From contig NZ_WKKH01000014.1 of the NCBI RefSeq assembly GCF_009674725.1, forward strand, positions 1 to 64,000: 64,000 bases of DNA. The letters are read 5' to 3'. The notes under the pieces were generated by a model. It was not told where the DNA came from. It made no database searches and was given only the letters and a program-made list of their open reading frames with translations. Positions 43,377-54,062 of this stretch are shown here, in pieces; position 1 is the first letter of the stretch, and every line of letters starts with the position of its first letter. The position numbers were made by a program, and so were the translations under genes. The DNA is from Pedobacter petrophilus (GTDB lineage Bacteria; Bacteroidota; Bacteroidia; Sphingobacteriales; Sphingobacteriaceae).

Positions 43377-43429
43377 GGGTTTAGGGTTTAGGGTTTAGGG
43401 TTTAGGGTTTAGGGTTTAGGGTTTAGGGT
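43377..43429. repeat. GGGTTTA tandem repeat, 7.5 units
   Basis: The 7-mer GGGTTTA repeats seven times without a mismatch and then has a partial unit. It lies in the intergenic region between the divergent mmcQ-like and mnmD genes. It resembles a simple-sequence microsatellite. Confidence 0.95.
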
Positions 43430-43462
43430 AAACATATAGATAAAAACTAAGTTGGTGCTAAA

Positions 43463-43494
43463 TTGAGATCGTTTATACGAAAGTAGTAATTTCG
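43463..43494 (+). promoter_or_regulatory. mnmD promoter (-33 TTG, -7 TAATTTCG)
   Basis: TTG at 43463-43465 and TAATTTCG at 43487-43494, separated by 21 bp, match the Bacteroidota consensus except one base. The start codon follows 36 nt after the -7 box. Confidence 0.5.
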
Positions 43495-43529
43495 CATAAT
43501 TATCCATAAAATCATTTAATCCTGCACAC

Positions 43530-44192
43530 ATGAACATTATTACTCAAACTGCCGATGGCTCCAATACGCTTTATAACGAAACTATTGGAGAACATTACCA
43601 TAGTAAGCATGGGGCACTTCAGGAAAGCAAGCATGTTTTTATTAATGCCGGACTGAAATATGCAGCAGGCGAAAAATCAGGGATATCAGTTTTGGAAGTG
43701 GGTTTTGGAACCGGATTAAATTTTATACTCAGCTTCGAATATTGTGTTCAAAACAACATAGACATCGATTACACCAGTATTGAAGCTTTTCCGTTAACCA
43801 AAGAAGTAATCAATCAAACGGGTTATTCGGCTTATGTTTCACCAAAAACCTGGGATGATTTTATCTCCAATTATGAGGAAGCATTAAATAAAAAACAAAC
43901 CCTATCGTCATACTGCAAGCTGGAAATCCCACATACAACACTGGCAGGTTTTGCAACCGACAAAAAATTCGATGTAATTTATTACGACGCATTTTCTGTA
44001 CAGCACCAGCCGGAAATGTGGAGCAATGAAATCATTGCCCATGTTTGCAGCTTTTTAAAACCCGGTGGAACATTTGTTACCTATGCCATCACCGGCAACC
44101 TGAAGAGAGCTGTTAAAGCCTGTGGTTTTACGATAGAAAAACTGCCTGGCGCACCAGGCAAGCGGGAAATGCTTAGGGCAATAAAAATGTAA
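43530..44192 (+). CDS. mnmD: tRNA 5-(aminomethyl)-2-thiouridine methyltransferase (MnmD domain)
   Basis: A 220-residue SAM-dependent methyltransferase that makes mnm5s2U at the wobble base of certain tRNAs. It has only the N-terminal MnmC domain, without the oxidase. Seen: TADGSNTLYNETIGEHYHSK (family opening), SVLEVGFGTGLNFILSFEY (SAM motif), then FDVIYYDAFSVQHQPEMWS (the DAF region), PGGTFVTYAITGNLKRAVKA and PGAPGKREMLRAIK at the end. It is monocistronic, with a promoter at 43463, and diverges from the mmcQ-like gene. Confidence 0.92.
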   Translation: MNIITQTADGSNTLYNETIGEHYHSKHGALQESKHVFINAGLKYAAGEKSGISVLEVGFGTGLNFILSFEYCVQNNIDIDYTSIEAFPLTKEVINQTGYSAYVSPKTWDDFISNYEEALNKKQTLSSYCKLEIPHTTLAGFATDKKFDVIYYDAFSVQHQPEMWSNEIIAHVCSFLKPGGTFVTYAITGNLKRAVKACGFTIEKLPGAPGKREMLRAIKM

Positions 44193-44317
44193 ATCAGCTT
44201 TGCTGATAAGTTTGCTACCGGTTTTAATTTACATCTTTCCTAAATCTGACAGAAAGGAGACCGCCGGTAAAAACCACAGTTCGGTTCGTTTGTTACTTCT
44301 ATATTAAAAAGAAGATC

Positions 44318-45265
44318 ATGGAAAAAAGAATATTAGGTAAAACAGATTTAAGCATCGCACCCATTGTATTTGGAGGAAATGTATTCGGCTGGACAATTGA
44401 TGAAAAAAAATCATTCGAAATATTAGACCAGTTTATAGATAACGGATTTAATTTTATAGATACAGCAGATGTATATTCCCGCTGGGTAGAGGGCAATAAA
44501 GGTGGTGAATCAGAAACCATTATTGGCAACTGGTTAAAAAAACATAGCAAACGCCACGATGTGGTAATTGCCACTAAAGTAGGCTCTGACATGGGCATGG
44601 GTAAATCACTCAAAAAAGATTACATCATTAACCAGGTGGAACACTCGCTTTCCAGGTTGCAAACGGATTACATCGACCTATATTTTTCTCACTTTGATGA
44701 TGAAACCACTCCAGTTGAAGAAACTTTAGCGGCCTATGAAACCTTAATCAGGGCAGGGAAAGTGCGTTGGATTGGTGCCTCAAATTTTTCAGCGGCGAGA
44801 TTGAAGGAATCTTTATTGTTTTCGATACAGCACAGCCTACCCCGCTATGAAGTTTACCAGCCAGGCTACAACTTATTCGATAGGGAAGAATTTGAACGCG
44901 AACATGAAAAAATCTGCCTCGAAAATGATTTAGGTGTAGTAACTTATTATTCTTTGGCAAGTGGATTCCTTACCGGAAAATACCGCAGCGAAGATGACTT
45001 GAAGAAAAGTAAACGCGGAGGTGGAGTTAAGAAATTTTTAAACGAGAGAGGTTTTAAAATTCTAGATGCCTTAGATCAGGTTGCACACAAACACCATGTA
45101 GAACAAGCATCAGTCGCTTTAGCATGGCTGATCAATCACCCTTCAATTACCGCACCTATAGCAAGTGTGACAGATTTGAGTCAATTAAAATCTTTTACGG
45201 AAGCCGCTAATTTGCTATTGACCCCGGAAGACATTTCACTCCTTGATAAAGCCAGTATCTATTAA
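44318..45265 (+). CDS. aldo/keto reductase
   Basis: A 315-residue NADPH-dependent oxidoreductase with a TIM barrel. Catalytic residues appear in FIDTADVYSRWVEGNKGG (Asp and Tyr of the tetrad), DVVIATKVGSDMGMGKSL (Lys) and IDLYFSHFDDETTPVEET (His). NADPH contacts lie in the segment IRAGKVRWIGASNFSAAR. The GGNVFGWTIDEKKSFEILDQ start fits the AKR11/AKR12-like subgroup. Substrate unknown. Monocistronic, with a strong terminator downstream. Confidence 0.92.
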   Translation: MEKRILGKTDLSIAPIVFGGNVFGWTIDEKKSFEILDQFIDNGFNFIDTADVYSRWVEGNKGGESETIIGNWLKKHSKRHDVVIATKVGSDMGMGKSLKKDYIINQVEHSLSRLQTDYIDLYFSHFDDETTPVEETLAAYETLIRAGKVRWIGASNFSAARLKESLLFSIQHSLPRYEVYQPGYNLFDREEFEREHEKICLENDLGVVTYYSLASGFLTGKYRSEDDLKKSKRGGGVKKFLNERGFKILDALDQVAHKHHVEQASVALAWLINHPSITAPIASVTDLSQLKSFTEAANLLLTPEDISLLDKASIY

Positions 45266-45284
45266 GAAATAATCAACTATATTT

Positions 45285-45324
45285 AAATGCCCGATTAATC
45301 AAAACCATTAATCGGGCATTTTGT
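45285..45324 (+). terminator. terminator after the aldo/keto reductase
   Basis: AAATGCCCGATTAAT (45285-45299) pairs with ATTAATCGGGCATTT (45307-45321), a perfect 15-bp stem with a 7-nt loop and T tail. Confidence 0.88.
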
Positions 45325-45347
45325 ATTACTGTGGATTTAAAACTATC

Positions 45348-46457
45348 ATGAGAGAAAAATTAACGTTCCTGCCCAAACTGGCCCTAATCCTTTTTTGCCT
45401 AATCAGTTTAACCTACATCGCCATATTGGGTCAGTCACTATTGGCACCACTACTTTTTTCTTTCCTAATGGCAATTTTATTGCTTCCGGCAGGGAACTTT
45501 TTAGAACAAAAATTCAGACTAAAAAGAAGCCTCGCAACAATTGTTGCAGTGATTTTAATGATTGCTGTTATCGGTGGGATCATGTATTTTTTTGGAAATC
45601 AATTAAGTGATTTATGGGCAGACTGGCCCTTATTGAAACAAAAAGCCAATATTTCTTTTCATGAATTGCAACACTGGATTTCGATTACCTTCCACGTAAA
45701 TACCGAGAAACAACTCGCTTACCTTAATGATAGTACCGAGAAAGCCCTCGCAACCAGTGCTACAATCGTCGCTACAACGCTTGCAACCTTATCTTCCACC
45801 CTCCTATTTTTAGGATTCACTTTATTATTTACTTTCTTTATTTTAAACTACCGCCGGGTATTATTTACTTTCTTAACTTCTGTATTTAAAGAAGAGCATA
45901 AAGAAAAAGTGACTGAAATTGTGAACCAGATCCAATACATCATTAAAAAATATATCATTGGTTTGTTTTTACAAATGCTAATTGTAACCATTTTAATGAT
46001 CGCCGTTTTAAGTTTGTTAGGAGTTAAATATGCTGTCTTGTTGGGTTTGGTAGCTGGCATCTTTAATGTTGTTCCCTATCTTGGGATCTTTTTCGCACTG
46101 CTGATAAGCTGTTTAATCACCTTTGCAACTGCTGGTGCAGGAAAAGTTCTCCTCGTTTTGATCACTTTTATTGGTGTGCATGCCCTTGATGGCAATATTT
46201 TGATGCCTTTAGTTGTGGGCTCCAAAGTAAAAATTAATGCCTTATTTGCTTTTCTGGGAATTATTGTCGGGGAAATGGTGTGGGGAATCTCTGGCATGTT
46301 TTTGTGTATTCCTTACCTGGCCATGTTGAAGATTATTTTCGACCGTGTAGATAACCTTAAACCATGGGGTATCTTAATGGGTGAAGAGCATAAACCAGCA
46401 AAGAAAAAACGAGTTTACCAGATCACTAAAAAAATAAAACTCGAAGAAAAAGACTAA
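45348..46457 (+). CDS. AI-2E-family transporter-like membrane protein
   Basis: A 369-residue inner-membrane protein with about eight TM helices: a pair at the N-terminus (LALILFCLISLTYIAILGQ), one at AAIVAVILMIAVIGGIMYF-like position 75-95, a central polar domain, then TLLFLGFTLLFTFFILNYRR, LFLQMLIVTILMIAVLSLLG, LVAGIFNVVPYLGIFFALLI and LFAFLGIIVGEMVWGISGMF. The segment GLVAGIFNVVPYLGI with GNILMPLVVG is typical of the AI-2E (YdiK/PerM) family. Substrates vary and are uncertain. The ATG at 45348 is used; a TTG at 45321 is inside the terminator. Confidence 0.88.
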   Translation: MREKLTFLPKLALILFCLISLTYIAILGQSLLAPLLFSFLMAILLLPAGNFLEQKFRLKRSLATIVAVILMIAVIGGIMYFFGNQLSDLWADWPLLKQKANISFHELQHWISITFHVNTEKQLAYLNDSTEKALATSATIVATTLATLSSTLLFLGFTLLFTFFILNYRRVLFTFLTSVFKEEHKEKVTEIVNQIQYIIKKYIIGLFLQMLIVTILMIAVLSLLGVKYAVLLGLVAGIFNVVPYLGIFFALLISCLITFATAGAGKVLLVLITFIGVHALDGNILMPLVVGSKVKINALFAFLGIIVGEMVWGISGMFLCIPYLAMLKIIFDRVDNLKPWGILMGEEHKPAKKKRVYQITKKIKLEEKD

Positions 46458-46573
46458 TTTAATATTCTAGCGTTTTAAACTGCAAATCTAAATGAGGTTT
46501 TCAAAAAACAAAGGTTGATTAACATTTAAGATTTAGCTTTACACTTATTTTACAGTTTATTATTAGGATTTAA

Positions 46574-47023
46574 ATGAAACCACTATTCGTATTACTTATC
46601 GTCTATGTAGCCTTGCTTGCATTTGGCAGCCACACCCCTTTTGATAAAGGAAATATCTTTGCCGGAAATATTGCAATGGCCGTAATGCTCCTGTTCACCG
46701 CCATTGGCCATTTTAAATTTAAAACTTCCATGGCAGCAATGATTCCGCTTTTTATTCCAAAAAAAGTAGAAATTGTGATCATTACCGGCATTTTAGAAAT
46801 TCTATTCGCAGTTGGATTAGGGATCGAAAATACACGTTACTACACAGGAATAGCACTAATTATATTTTTATTCGCCATTTTACCTGCCAATATTTATGCT
46901 GCAAAAAACAAAATTAACTATGAAGATTTGTTTAAAACTGGCCCCGGAATTAAATATTTATGGTTTCGGATTCCATTTCAATTTTTCTTAATCGGCTGGG
47001 TTTGGTATTTTAGCGTTCGATAA
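46574..47023 (+). CDS. DoxX-like membrane protein
   Basis: A 149-residue four-helix integral membrane protein: FVLLIVYVALLAFGS, AGNIAMAVMLLFTAIGHFKF, VEIVIITGILEILFAVGLGI with YYTGIALIIFLFAILPANIY, and LWFRIPFQFFLIGWVWYFSV. The AIGHFKFKTSMAAMIPLFIP segment is typical of DoxX family members. Function is unclear. It stands 10 bp upstream of mazG, so perhaps co-transcribed. Confidence 0.75.
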   Translation: MKPLFVLLIVYVALLAFGSHTPFDKGNIFAGNIAMAVMLLFTAIGHFKFKTSMAAMIPLFIPKKVEIVIITGILEILFAVGLGIENTRYYTGIALIIFLFAILPANIYAAKNKINYEDLFKTGPGIKYLWFRIPFQFFLIGWVWYFSVR

Positions 47024-47033
47024 AAGAAACAAC

Positions 47034-47840
47034 ATGCCCAATAACCCAATTCCAGTTACTGCAAATAATCCTGCTGACGCTTTCAACAGACTGCTAACCG
47101 TACTCGATACCCTTCGTACGCAATGCCCCTGGGATAAGAAACAAACCATGGAAACTTTACGTCATTTAACCATTGAGGAAACTTATGAGTTAAGTGATGC
47201 GATTTTAGAAGGCGATTTAAATGAAATTAAAAAAGAATTAGGCGATGTAATGATGCACCTGGTTTTCTATTCAAAAATCGCATCCGAGACAAATGATTTC
47301 AATATTGTGGATGTATTAAACGGCGTTTGCGATAAATTAGTTAACCGCCATCCGCATATTTACGGCGATGTTGAAGTAGAAAATGAAGAAGATGTAAAAC
47401 GAAACTGGGAACAGATTAAGCTCAAAGAAGGAAATAAATCAGTTTTAGCCGGTGTGCCAGGTTCATTGCCAGCCCTGGTAAAAGCATCCCGCATTCAGGA
47501 GAAAGCGCGCGGTGTTGGCTTTGATTGGGAAGATAAAAATCAGGTTTGGGAAAAAGTAGAAGAAGAGCTGCAAGAGTTTAAAGCAGAATTTAATGTTGCT
47601 GATAATACCGCTATTGATGTGGAAAAGGCAGAAGCCGAATTTGGCGATGTACTTTTTTCCCTGATTAATTACGCCCGCTTTATCAATATCAATCCAGAGA
47701 ATGCCTTAGAGAAAACCAACAAAAAATTTATAAAACGTTTTCAGTATTTAGAAGATAAAGCAAAAGATAACGGAAAAGCTTTAGCAGATATGACACTCGC
47801 TGAAATGGATATCTATTGGAATGAAGCCAAAAAGCTATAA
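47034..47840 (+). CDS. mazG: nucleoside triphosphate pyrophosphohydrolase
   Basis: A 268-residue housekeeping enzyme that hydrolyses NTPs to NMP and pyrophosphate. Two MazG domains are seen: N-terminal LDTLRTQCPWDKKQTMETLR with TIEETYELSDAILEGDLNEI and ELGDVMMHLVFYSKI, and C-terminal WEKVEEELQEFKAEF with EAEFGDVLFSLINYARF. EExxE metal sites are present in both. After its TAA stop at 47838 the same reading frame stays open into the next gene. Confidence 0.95.
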   Translation: MPNNPIPVTANNPADAFNRLLTVLDTLRTQCPWDKKQTMETLRHLTIEETYELSDAILEGDLNEIKKELGDVMMHLVFYSKIASETNDFNIVDVLNGVCDKLVNRHPHIYGDVEVENEEDVKRNWEQIKLKEGNKSVLAGVPGSLPALVKASRIQEKARGVGFDWEDKNQVWEKVEEELQEFKAEFNVADNTAIDVEKAEAEFGDVLFSLINYARFININPENALEKTNKKFIKRFQYLEDKAKDNGKALADMTLAEMDIYWNEAKKL

Positions 47841-48974
47841 TATCACGTAATCGAAAGAGCCCTTATTAAATCTATCGAAAAACATCTTGCAGATAAAAAG
47901 GCTATCATACTTTTAGGCCCCAGGCAAGTTGGAAAAAGTACGTTGCTCGAACAGCTTTCTTCTAAGTTGATCGCTCCTGTAATCTGGTGGAATGGCGACG
48001 ACGCTGATATACGAAATATCCTGGAAAACACTACTTCTACATCATTAAGATCGCTGTTGGGTAAAGCTAAGACATTGGTTATAGATGAAGCCCAACGGAT
48101 AGACAATATTGGTATTTCTATAAAGTTAATAATCGATCAACTTAAAGATGTTAAGGTAATTGCAACAGGATCTTCGGCCTTTGAATTAGCAAATCATATT
48201 AATGAACCATTAACAGGAAGAAAATGGGAGTATAACCTTTTTCCGTTTTCTTTCGGAGAGATGGTAAACGAACATGGATTACTGAATGAGAAAAGGTTGT
48301 TGAATCATAGATTGATTTATGGCTATTATCCAGAAATAGTAGTCAATCCGGGAGAAGAAGAAATCAGATTAAAACAGTTGTCAGACAGCTATCTATATAA
48401 AGATATCTTGAATTGGGAGAAAATCCAGAAACCCGATAAAATGGAAAAATTGCTCCAGGCACTTGCTTTCCAGGTTGGCAATGAGGTTTCTTACCACGAA
48501 TTAGGTCAGCTAACCGGATTAGATAATCAAACCACAGAGAAATATATTAATTTGCTCGAAAGGGCTTTTATCATCTTTAGGTTAGGCTCATTAAGTAGAA
48601 ACCTGAGAAATGAATTAAAGAAAAGCCGTAAAATATATTTTTATGATAATGGCATTCGAAACGCAGTTATTAATCAATTCAGCCCGGCCAATTTACGTCA
48701 GGATATTGGCGCACTCTGGGAGAACTTTGTAGTAAGTGAAAGAATTAAACTCCTTGCTTATGAACAAATTAATTGCAATAAATACTTCTGGCGCACACAT
48801 GCCCAACAAGAGATTGATTATATCGAAGAAAGAAATGGATTAATGACTGCCTATGAAATAAAGTGGAATATTCACTCAAAAGCAAAATTCCCCAAAACTT
48901 TTATCAATGCTTATCAGGATGTTAACACCAAAGTTATTACTCCGGAAAACATCCACGAATTTCTACTTGTATAG
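47841..48974 (+). CDS. DUF4143-type AAA ATPase lacking a normal start codon
   Basis: The frame opens right after mazG's TAA and encodes VIERALIKSIEKHLADKKAI, then the Walker A GPRQVGKSTLLEQL, the Walker B LVIDEAQRIDNI, the sensor VIATGSSAFELANHI, GRKWEYNLFPFSFGEM and a DUF4143 end (IGALWENFVVSERIKLLAYE; FWRTHAQQEIDYIEERNG). Such predicted ATPases are widespread, and their function is unknown. Related proteins usually begin M-I-E-R. Here that position is GTA-ATC-GAA and no ATG, GTG or TTG precedes the Walker A; the first candidate is TTG at 47943, which would remove it. It shares mazG's frame, separated by one stop. Either a dead gene, an unusual start, or a readthrough product. Confidence 0.75.
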   Translation, partial: YHVIERALIKSIEKHLADKKAIILLGPRQVGKSTLLEQLSSKLIAPVIWWNGDDADIRNILENTTSTSLRSLLGKAKTLVIDEAQRIDNIGISIKLIIDQLKDVKVIATGSSAFELANHINEPLTGRKWEYNLFPFSFGEMVNEHGLLNEKRLLNHRLIYGYYPEIVVNPGEEEIRLKQLSDSYLYKDILNWEKIQKPDKMEKLLQALAFQVGNEVSYHELGQLTGLDNQTTEKYINLLERAFIIFRLGSLSRNLRNELKKSRKIYFYDNGIRNAVINQFSPANLRQDIGALWENFVVSERIKLLAYEQINCNKYFWRTHAQQEIDYIEERNGLMTAYEIKWNIHSKAKFPKTFINAYQDVNTKVITPENIHEFLLV

Positions 48975-49006
48975 TAATAAAGCAAAATGCGTTCAAATTA
49001 ATCAAC

Positions 49007-49393
49007 ATGACACCAAAAAACTTGATTCATATTATCACTTTCAATGTCCGAGCAACCCGGACTATCGGAGATGACGGCATTATTCCCTGGATAAATATCG
49101 GTCGTGGAAATGAGGAAATTCTTAATCTGATTGATGCTGACGAAATTGTGATTACCGAACATGCATTAGCAATTTCACTAGACTATCCACTTGCTGAGCC
49201 TGTTACTTTTCAGCTATTCTCATCGATAGGTTTTTCAAGGAAACTGTTGTTGGTAGAAATCAGAGAAAAGTTCCTGGAAATACTGAAGCAGCAAGACGTT
49301 AATTTTGATCTTTCAACGCTGGATTTGGTTGCGTTAGATGTTTATAAAACCGAATCCGGAAGTGTTGAGCTTACTTTAGATATTGATCTTTAA
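49007..49393 (+). CDS. hypothetical protein
   Basis: A 128-residue cytoplasmic protein that I do not recognise. The start (MTPKNLIHIITFNVRATRTI) and middle (EEILNLIDADEIVITEHALA) alternate strand-like and helix-like segments, followed by FSSIGFSRKLLLVEIREKFL and an acidic end (SVELTLDIDL). No motif suggests catalysis. It lies 32 bp behind the ATPase on the same strand and overlaps the convergent YchJ-like gene by 4 bp. Confidence 0.6.
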   Translation: MTPKNLIHIITFNVRATRTIGDDGIIPWINIGRGNEEILNLIDADEIVITEHALAISLDYPLAEPVTFQLFSSIGFSRKLLLVEIREKFLEILKQQDVNFDLSTLDLVALDVYKTESGSVELTLDIDL

Positions 49394-49770
49394 TAGAACA
49401 CTCCATAAACGTAATACCATTTTCCATCTTCTAATCTAAAGTTAGACTGCTCATGTAATACCGCTGGCTGAAATTTTTGATTAAGATAAAAAGCCTTAAA
49501 TTCTACCCGATCCAAGCTGGCAGAAACGATTTCCAGCTTCAGCCACTTTGTATCTTTCGCACTTGTTAAGTATGCATCTTTTAAGTTTCCCTTTCGTTTG
49601 CTCGCATGCGTAGTTTCATACAGGTAATCGCCATCGGCTAAAACAAAAGCCGAATACCTCGATCGCATTAAAGCTTCAGCCGTTGGAGCCTGTTTTATTT
49701 TTAAATGATAAGGCTGGCAACAGTTTTCGTATAGTAAACCACTTCCACAAGGGCAATTGTTATTATTCAT
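49390..49770 (-). CDS. YchJ-family SEC-C zinc-binding protein
   Basis: A 126-residue protein of the YchJ/UPF0225 family. The N-terminus has the Cys-rich zinc motif CPCGSGLLYENCCQPYH, then RSRYSAFVLADGDYLYETTH and the NTF2-like fold to LEDGKWYYVYGVFY. The SEC-C type motif usually mediates protein contact. Its role is unknown. It diverges from truA; its 3' end overlaps the upstream gene by 4 bp. Confidence 0.9.
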   Translation of the reverse strand: MNNNNCPCGSGLLYENCCQPYHLKIKQAPTAEALMRSRYSAFVLADGDYLYETTHASKRKGNLKDAYLTSAKDTKWLKLEIVSASLDRVEFKAFYLNQKFQPAVLHEQSNFRLEDGKWYYVYGVFY

Positions 49771-49843
49771 CTTCTAATTTAACAGCAAAATTATGATTTA
49801 ATATTTCCTCTACTAAATTTTCCGTAGAATTGCAGTCGAAATA

Positions 49844-50644
49844 ATGAGATACTTCTTCCACATCGCCTATCAGGGTCAATATTACAGTGGCTGGCAAAAA
49901 CAACCTGGGGTTAAAAGCGTACAGGAAGTTATCGAGCAAACACTTTCTAAAATTTTTAAGACGACAATCACTATTATAGGTTGCGGCCGAACTGATGCAC
50001 ATGTGCATGCAAGTCAGTTTTTCTTTCATGCAGATTTGGAAGAGGCATTTGATTTTGATTTGGTTTTTCGTCTCAATAAAGCTTTACCTTACAATATAGC
50101 TGTTTTTGATATTATCAAAATGGAGGGCAAGCCCCACGCCCGTTTTGATGCCGTTCAGCGGAAATACGACTACTTTCTGCACACCTATAAAGATCCCTTT
50201 CTGAGCACACAAAGTTCGCTTTACCAGGAAGCAAATCTTGATCTAAATAAAATGAAGACGGCGGTTAACCTTTTAACAAAGTATAATGATTACAGGGCTT
50301 TTTGTACCCACCCAAATAAGTACGACCATACAAAGTGTAATGTAATGGAGGCCGGTTTATTCGTGAATGCTAAAGGAGATAGATTTCGTTTTCACATTGC
50401 CAGTAACCGTTTTTTAGGTAAAATGATTCGAATAATTATGGGACAACTTTTAAAAGTCGGCAAAGGCGAATTAAGCGTAGATGAGTTCGAAAGTCATTTT
50501 ATCGATTTGCAAATAGGTAATGTTGTTTCACCAGCTCATCCAACAGGCTTGTATTTATCTAAGGTAACTTATCCATATCTAAATCTGGAACCAAGAACTG
50601 AATTTTTAACCGCAACGCAAGGAATAGATTGGTTATCTGTTTAA
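49844..50644 (+). CDS. truA: tRNA pseudouridine(38-40) synthase
   Basis: A 266-residue enzyme that isomerises uridine to pseudouridine at positions 38-40 of the anticodon arm. MRYFFHIAYQGQYYSGWQKQ is the typical opening, and CGRTDAHVHASQFFFHADL holds catalytic D51. The family consensus there is GRTDAGVHA, so the Gly after DA is His here. HARFDAVQRKYDYFLHT and FLGKMIRIIMGQLLKVG are also family blocks. Complete and normal in length. Confidence 0.93.
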   Translation: MRYFFHIAYQGQYYSGWQKQPGVKSVQEVIEQTLSKIFKTTITIIGCGRTDAHVHASQFFFHADLEEAFDFDLVFRLNKALPYNIAVFDIIKMEGKPHARFDAVQRKYDYFLHTYKDPFLSTQSSLYQEANLDLNKMKTAVNLLTKYNDYRAFCTHPNKYDHTKCNVMEAGLFVNAKGDRFRFHIASNRFLGKMIRIIMGQLLKVGKGELSVDEFESHFIDLQIGNVVSPAHPTGLYLSKVTYPYLNLEPRTEFLTATQGIDWLSV

Positions 50645-50666
50645 TTAATGAGCTAGAAATCTCTTA

Positions 50667-51341
50667 CTAAATCTTGTCTATATTCTTATTGATTAAGTTA
50701 AACTTTTCACGCAGCTGTCTACTTTCAAGAATTCCCTGTTTCGCTACGCTAACAGCTGAAATATAATATAATCCATAAAGCGTAATTGCAACTGAAGTAA
50801 ATAGATAGGAGGCATTCATTCCATACAAATATGCAAAAATAACCGTCACGAACACGTCCCTGTAACCCAAATACGATTCTGAAATCTTGTAAAGCATATA
50901 TTTCTCATAGGTAGCGGTTTTTAGTTTCGAAGTTAGCGATGCAACTAAAAACATGATATAGCTTAATATTGCTAATGTTAAAAATCTATCTTGACTACCA
51001 ATAAGTTCCTGAATTTTGTACACAGAAAAGCCAGAAAATAAAACTAACGCAATATACTTGTAGTTCAAAAGGTATATAAATTGATTAGAAAAAAGCTTGT
51101 TATATTTTCTACTTATTCCTTTTATAATAGAGGCTTCTATCTGTCTGAAGCCTTTTGGCCCAAAGGAAGACTGCGTTTGATTAACGCCATCTTGAAATGT
51201 CAGATTCGCATTTTCAGTCATCCTTTCTTCCACTGCAGTTGCCACGTGATCCAAAATTTCCATTTGAACATCAATATATTTAAATCCACTTTCTTCTAAA
51301 TGAATTCTTAATTTTTCGATCTGTTGTTTTGTGAGCTGCAT
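50667..51341 (-). CDS. membrane protein of a PadR-linked operon (HAAS-like N-terminus)
   Basis: A 224-residue protein. The N-terminal ~75 residues are a small helical domain (MQLTKQQIEKLRIHLEESGF; YIDVQMEILDHVATAVEERM) resembling the HAAS domain found in partners of PadR regulators. About four TM segments follow (YIALVLFSGFSVYKIQELIG; FLTLAILSYIMFLVASLTSK; VFVTVIFAYLYGMNASYLFT; VAITLYGLYYISAVSV). It begins 1 bp after the PadR stop and is surely co-transcribed. Function unknown. Confidence 0.7.
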   Translation of the reverse strand: MQLTKQQIEKLRIHLEESGFKYIDVQMEILDHVATAVEERMTENANLTFQDGVNQTQSSFGPKGFRQIEASIIKGISRKYNKLFSNQFIYLLNYKYIALVLFSGFSVYKIQELIGSQDRFLTLAILSYIMFLVASLTSKLKTATYEKYMLYKISESYLGYRDVFVTVIFAYLYGMNASYLFTSVAITLYGLYYISAVSVAKQGILESRQLREKFNLINKNIDKI

Positions 51342-51342
51342 A

Positions 51343-51681
51343 TTAAAGAGTCGGCTTTAAGTTCAACAATAGTTGTAATTGGGAGATAAATTCCTTTGCT
51401 TCCTGGAGTTTACTCACTACCTTTTTCTCACCCTCTTTCGATAACGAATAATATTTCCGTACCCGGTTGTCTACAACTTCTGTGGAGGTTTCTAAAAGTC
51501 CATCAGCTTCCAACTTATGCAAGGCAGGATATAAGGCTCCTTCTTTAAGCAATAATTCTCCCTGGGTAATAGACTTTACTCTTTGTGTAATTTCATAACC
51601 ATACATCCGCTCATTTACTGATAACAAGTTTAAAATGATGGTTTGCAAAGTGCCCTTAAATAATTCATTATTTATTGCCAT
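51343..51681 (-). CDS. PadR-family transcriptional regulator
   Basis: A 112-residue winged-helix regulator: FKGTLQTIILNLLSVNERMY, GYEITQRVKSITQGELLLKE, GALYPALHKLEADGLLETST and VDNRVRKYYSLSKEGEKKVV are textbook PadR blocks. The ATG at 51681 is chosen; a TTG at 51687 is the alternative. It probably represses its own two-gene operon with the membrane protein downstream and responds to a small ligand (family knowledge). Confidence 0.92.
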   Translation of the reverse strand: MAINNELFKGTLQTIILNLLSVNERMYGYEITQRVKSITQGELLLKEGALYPALHKLEADGLLETSTEVVDNRVRKYYSLSKEGEKKVVSKLQEAKEFISQLQLLLNLKPTL

Positions 51682-51857
51682 AACCAAATGTATAAAAAAA
51701 ACACATACCTAAGAAATTTATGTATATAATTTATAAAGCAAGTGATCGATATTGAATTTAAAGCAGCATTCCTATAGGGCCAGCTGTAACCATTGTTCAG
51801 GTATATTTTAAATACAGATTAACCAAAAATTAACAATCCTTTAGCCATGTAAACAAA

Positions 51858-51890
51858 AAACCCTCTTCAATTTTAAACTGAAGAGGGTTT
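51858..51890 (-). terminator. gyrB terminator
   Basis: AAACCCTCTTCA (51858-51869) and TGAAGAGGGTTT (51879-51890) make a 12-bp stem with a 9-nt loop. On the minus strand it is followed by a T-rich run. Confidence 0.85.
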
Positions 51891-51929
51891 AGTATTTAAA
51901 AGCTTAAGTCTTTTGCCTTTCAGCTCAGA

Positions 51930-53891
<1,962 letters not shown>

Positions 53892-53912
53892 TTAATTAAA
53901 AACTATAAGTAT

Positions 53913-53920
53913 CAAAAATA
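53913..53920 (-). promoter_or_regulatory. gyrB -7 promoter element
   Basis: On the minus strand TATTTTTG (complement of CAAAAATA), about 25 nt before the gyrB ATG, matches TAnnTTTG. Confidence 0.5.
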
Positions 53921-54062
53921 CGGAAAATTTGCCAGTTTAACTAATATGTGGATAAGTTTCAAGGTTGAAGACCACCCCTTAGAACCTAAGCAAAAACCCC
54001 TTTAAACAGTTTTAGATAAGGTATTTAAAATGAACATTAATATTGAGGCGCATGAGTATTAA

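Noticed and set aside
43377-43429. Chromosome-end (telomere) repeat
   Set aside because: It is internal, flanked by ordinary genes, and only 53 bp; a microsatellite in a bacterial chromosome explains it.
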